Assembly: GCA_004553595.1 (NCBI GenBank)
Contig: SFKZ01000001.1
Coordinates: forward strand, 1 to 64,000
Origin: Methanobrevibacter ruminantium
GTDB taxonomy: Archaea > Methanobacteriota > Methanobacteria > Methanobacteriales > Methanobacteriaceae
Direction of reading: 5' to 3'
DNA length: 64,000 bases
Shown one piece after another: positions 62,405-64,000 of the stretch (position 1 is its first letter; the number at the start of each line of letters is the position of its first letter). Below the pieces are notes generated by a model. It did not search any database, was not told the origin of the DNA, and saw only the letters and a program-made list of their open reading frames with translations. Position numbers and translations under genes: made by a program.

Positions 62405-63118
62405 TCATCTGATGGCAATATCCTTTATTACCTCACCAGCAATCATTAATCCTGCTACAGGGGGCATAAAGGAAACACTGCCCTTGACTTTATGCTTCTT
62501 TTCATTTTGATTTATTTCACAATCATTTGTGTTTATAGGATGTTCCTTTGAATACAATACCTTTAACTTCTTTATATTTCTCTTTTTCAAATCTTTTTTC
62601 ATTATTCTAGCAAGCGGACAATAGGAAGTCTTGTAAATGTCATCTATTTCAAAACTTGTAGGATCCAACTTGTTTCCAGTTCCCATACAGGACATGACTG
62701 GAACATCAATTTCATTGGATTTGCATATGATTGCAATCTTTGCCATTATAGTGTCAACACAGTCAACGACATATGACAAATCCTCTGTAATGACGTCAGA
62801 TTCGCTATCAGCCAAGTAGAACTCATTATAAATTTCAACATTGGCTTCAGGATTGATATCCAAGATTCTCTCTTTCATGACATCAACCTTGTTTCTGCCG
62901 ATTGTTTTTGTTGTAGCTATTATCTGCCTGTTGATATTGCTCTCATCAACCTTATCGAAATCCACCAGAACAAAATTGCCTACTCCGCTTCTTGCAAGTC
63001 CTTCACAAACGAAGGAACCGACACCACCAAGGCCAAAAACAGCTACCTTGGCATTCTTTAGTTTTTCCATCCCTTCCTTTCCAATTAACATTTCTGTTCT
63101 TAAAAACTTCTCATCCAT
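62405..63118 (-). CDS. tcdA: TcdA/CsdL-like tRNA threonylcarbamoyladenosine dehydratase (E1-like)
   Basis: 237 residues. ThiF-fold enzyme of the TcdA type, which in bacteria cyclises N6-threonylcarbamoyladenosine at position 37 of tRNAs. Evidence: the EMLIGKEGMEKLKNAKVAVF opening, nucleotide-binding FGLGGVGSFVCEGLARSGVG near residue 29, NRQIIATTKTIG, VVDCVDTIMAKIAI and SCMGTGNKLDPT, with CPLARIMKKDLKKRNIKKLK in the C-terminal part. These match TcdA rather than MoeB; the zinc CxxC pairs are absent. Whether archaea use ct6A is not settled, so the tRNA role is an inference. Tail-to-tail with the FMN-binding gene, 5 bases apart. Confidence 0.8.
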   Translation of the reverse strand: MDEKFLRTEMLIGKEGMEKLKNAKVAVFGLGGVGSFVCEGLARSGVGNFVLVDFDKVDESNINRQIIATTKTIGRNKVDVMKERILDINPEANVEIYNEFYLADSESDVITEDLSYVVDCVDTIMAKIAIICKSNEIDVPVMSCMGTGNKLDPTSFEIDDIYKTSYCPLARIMKKDLKKRNIKKLKVLYSKEHPINTNDCEINQNEKKHKVKGSVSFMPPVAGLMIAGEVIKDIAIR

Positions 63119-63242
63119 CCAGGTTCACCAAAAATTTAAATTAATTTAATTGATTATATAATAATTGAGGTTAAAAGAATAAAAACTTAATGCAATAATT
63201 TTCTAATCAACAGAAAAAATAATCTCTTATGTGAGGAATTTA

Positions 63243-63995
63243 ATGATCATCGATACACATTGCCATATTTACAATAGTGAAATGGAAAATGCAGAGGAAA
63301 TAATAAAAGAGGCTCAAAAGAACAATATTATCTTAATATTGAATGGCACTGACCTTGAAAGCAATGAAGAAGCATTGAAATTGTCAGAAGATTATGAGAA
63401 TGTCTATGCCGCTTTAGGATACTTTTACACTCTTGCAGATGAAATCACAGATGAAGACATTGCGATATTGGATAATCAACTAGAAAAGGATAAGGTCATC
63501 GCTGTAGGGGAAATAGGCCTTGATTATTACAAAGGAAAAGAAAATAAGGATAAGCAAATTGAACTCTTTGAAAAAATGCTTAACTTGGCCGAAAAACATG
63601 AACTTCCTATAATTGTCCATTCCAGAAAGGCAATGCAAGATACATATGACATCTTGAAAAAGCACAATGTAGTAGGATCCATGCATTCCTATCAAGGTTC
63701 CTGTGAAATGGCTGTGGAATTCATCAAATTAGGTTTCTATATAGGAGTTGGCGGAACAGTCACTCATAAAAACAACAAGAAAACAAGAAAAATGCTGAAT
63801 AAGATAGGCATTGGCCATGTGCTTCTTGAAACAGATTCACCATATTTACCTCCAGAAGAAAAAAGAGTGGAAATGAATACACCACTGAACATAAAATACG
63901 TCATTAAAAAAATAGCTGAAGAATTGGATATTGAAGAGTCTGAAGTTATTGAAATAACTGCAGAAAATGCAAAAAAGCTATTTGAAATCACCTGA
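63243..63995 (+). CDS. TatD-family metal-dependent hydrolase
   Basis: 250 residues from the ATG at 63243 (MIIDTHCHIY), with GTGAGGAATTTA upstream; an in-frame GTG four codons earlier is less likely because the site precedes the second ATG. Amidohydrolase-type metal motifs: DTHCHIY (HxH), AVGEIGLDYYKGKENKD (the Glu ligand), LPIIVHSRKA, GSMHSYQGS and LLETDSPYLPPEEKR. Members are DNases or deoxyribonuclease-like repair factors, with roles in DNA quality control. The stop lies 5 bases before the window end. Normal length. Confidence 0.92.
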   Translation: MIIDTHCHIYNSEMENAEEIIKEAQKNNIILILNGTDLESNEEALKLSEDYENVYAALGYFYTLADEITDEDIAILDNQLEKDKVIAVGEIGLDYYKGKENKDKQIELFEKMLNLAEKHELPIIVHSRKAMQDTYDILKKHNVVGSMHSYQGSCEMAVEFIKLGFYIGVGGTVTHKNNKKTRKMLNKIGIGHVLLETDSPYLPPEEKRVEMNTPLNIKYVIKKIAEELDIEESEVIEITAENAKKLFEIT

Positions 63996-64000
63996 TCCAT

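Noticed and set aside
1..64000. CRISPR array, rRNA genes, complete insertion sequence or prophage
   Set aside because: No regularly spaced 25-40 base repeats with unique spacers, no rRNA-like GC-rich conserved stretch and no intact transposase, integrase or phage structural gene was found.

Overview
The window is AT-rich archaeal DNA and almost certainly comes from a host-associated Methanobrevibacter or a close Methanobacteriales relative. Support: an archaeal TBP, DP2 polymerase large subunit, FEN-1, Sec61-beta-type SecG, class I lysyl-tRNA synthetase, an intron-containing tRNA-Met, a tungsten/molybdenum formylmethanofuran dehydrogenase operon, a formate dehydrogenase plus formate transporter, coenzyme B biosynthesis genes, the NrpR nitrogen repressor, adhesin-like surface proteins and DUF4013 membrane proteins. 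Genes mostly start with ATG/GTG/TTG behind GGAGG/GGTGA-type ribosome binding sites. Intergenic DNA is long and very A/T-rich.

Layout. 1-4.4 kb: 5' part of an adhesin-like gene, a degenerate transposase remnant, a small zinc protein, a phosphoserine phosphatase-like HAD protein fused to a long archaeal coiled coil, and tbp. 4.7-12.1 kb: CYTH protein, aksA and aksD (2-oxosuberate/coenzyme B pathway), a chorismate-lyase-like protein, FEN-1, a DUF2119-like zinc hydrolase fold and S-adenosyl/inosylhomocysteine hydrolase. 12.3-18.4 kb: spliced tRNA-Met, ferredoxin-type aldo/keto reductase, ThiF-like E1, then glnA with a perfect NrpR operator and nrpR itself. 18.5-35.1 kb: a molybdenum/tungsten enzyme block, all on the minus strand: two paralogous small proteins, the fwd operon led by a helix-turn-helix/ferredoxin protein, moaA, a one-domain MobB relative, mobB, fdhB, fdhA, fdhC and an FmdE-like protein. 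35.1-40 kb: hxlB, a ModE/LysR-like regulator, thiC and a PfkB kinase. 40-52.9 kb: a secreted beta-helix protein with a C-terminal peptidoglycan-binding-type domain, a coiled-coil protein, lysS, nrdD, polC and secG. 53-60 kb: an M50 protease, three CPBP-family membrane proteases, two DUF4013 proteins, a secreted protein and a small XRE repressor with tandem operators. 60.4-64 kb: purB, an FMN-binding protein, a TcdA-like E1 and TatD.

How it fits together: the centre of the window holds the first CO2-reducing step of methanogenesis (Fwd), its cofactor supply (MoaA, MobB) and formate oxidation and uptake (FdhABC), with candidate regulators and DNA-level operators. Nitrogen assimilation (GlnA, NrpR) forms a self-contained regulatory pair.

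The most interesting unexplained signals are: (1) a three-copy structured repeat with compensatory changes, abutting the stop codons of thiC and lysS; (2) three TGTGTA-N5-TACACA palindromes upstream of the fwd operon, whose first gene encodes an HTH-ferredoxin; (3) a pair of 20-bp palindromes at the XRE gene promoter; (4) a stand-alone copy of the MobB C-terminal domain; and (5) an adhesin whose signal peptide lies upstream of its first canonical start codon. No CRISPR array, rRNA or intact insertion sequence was seen.
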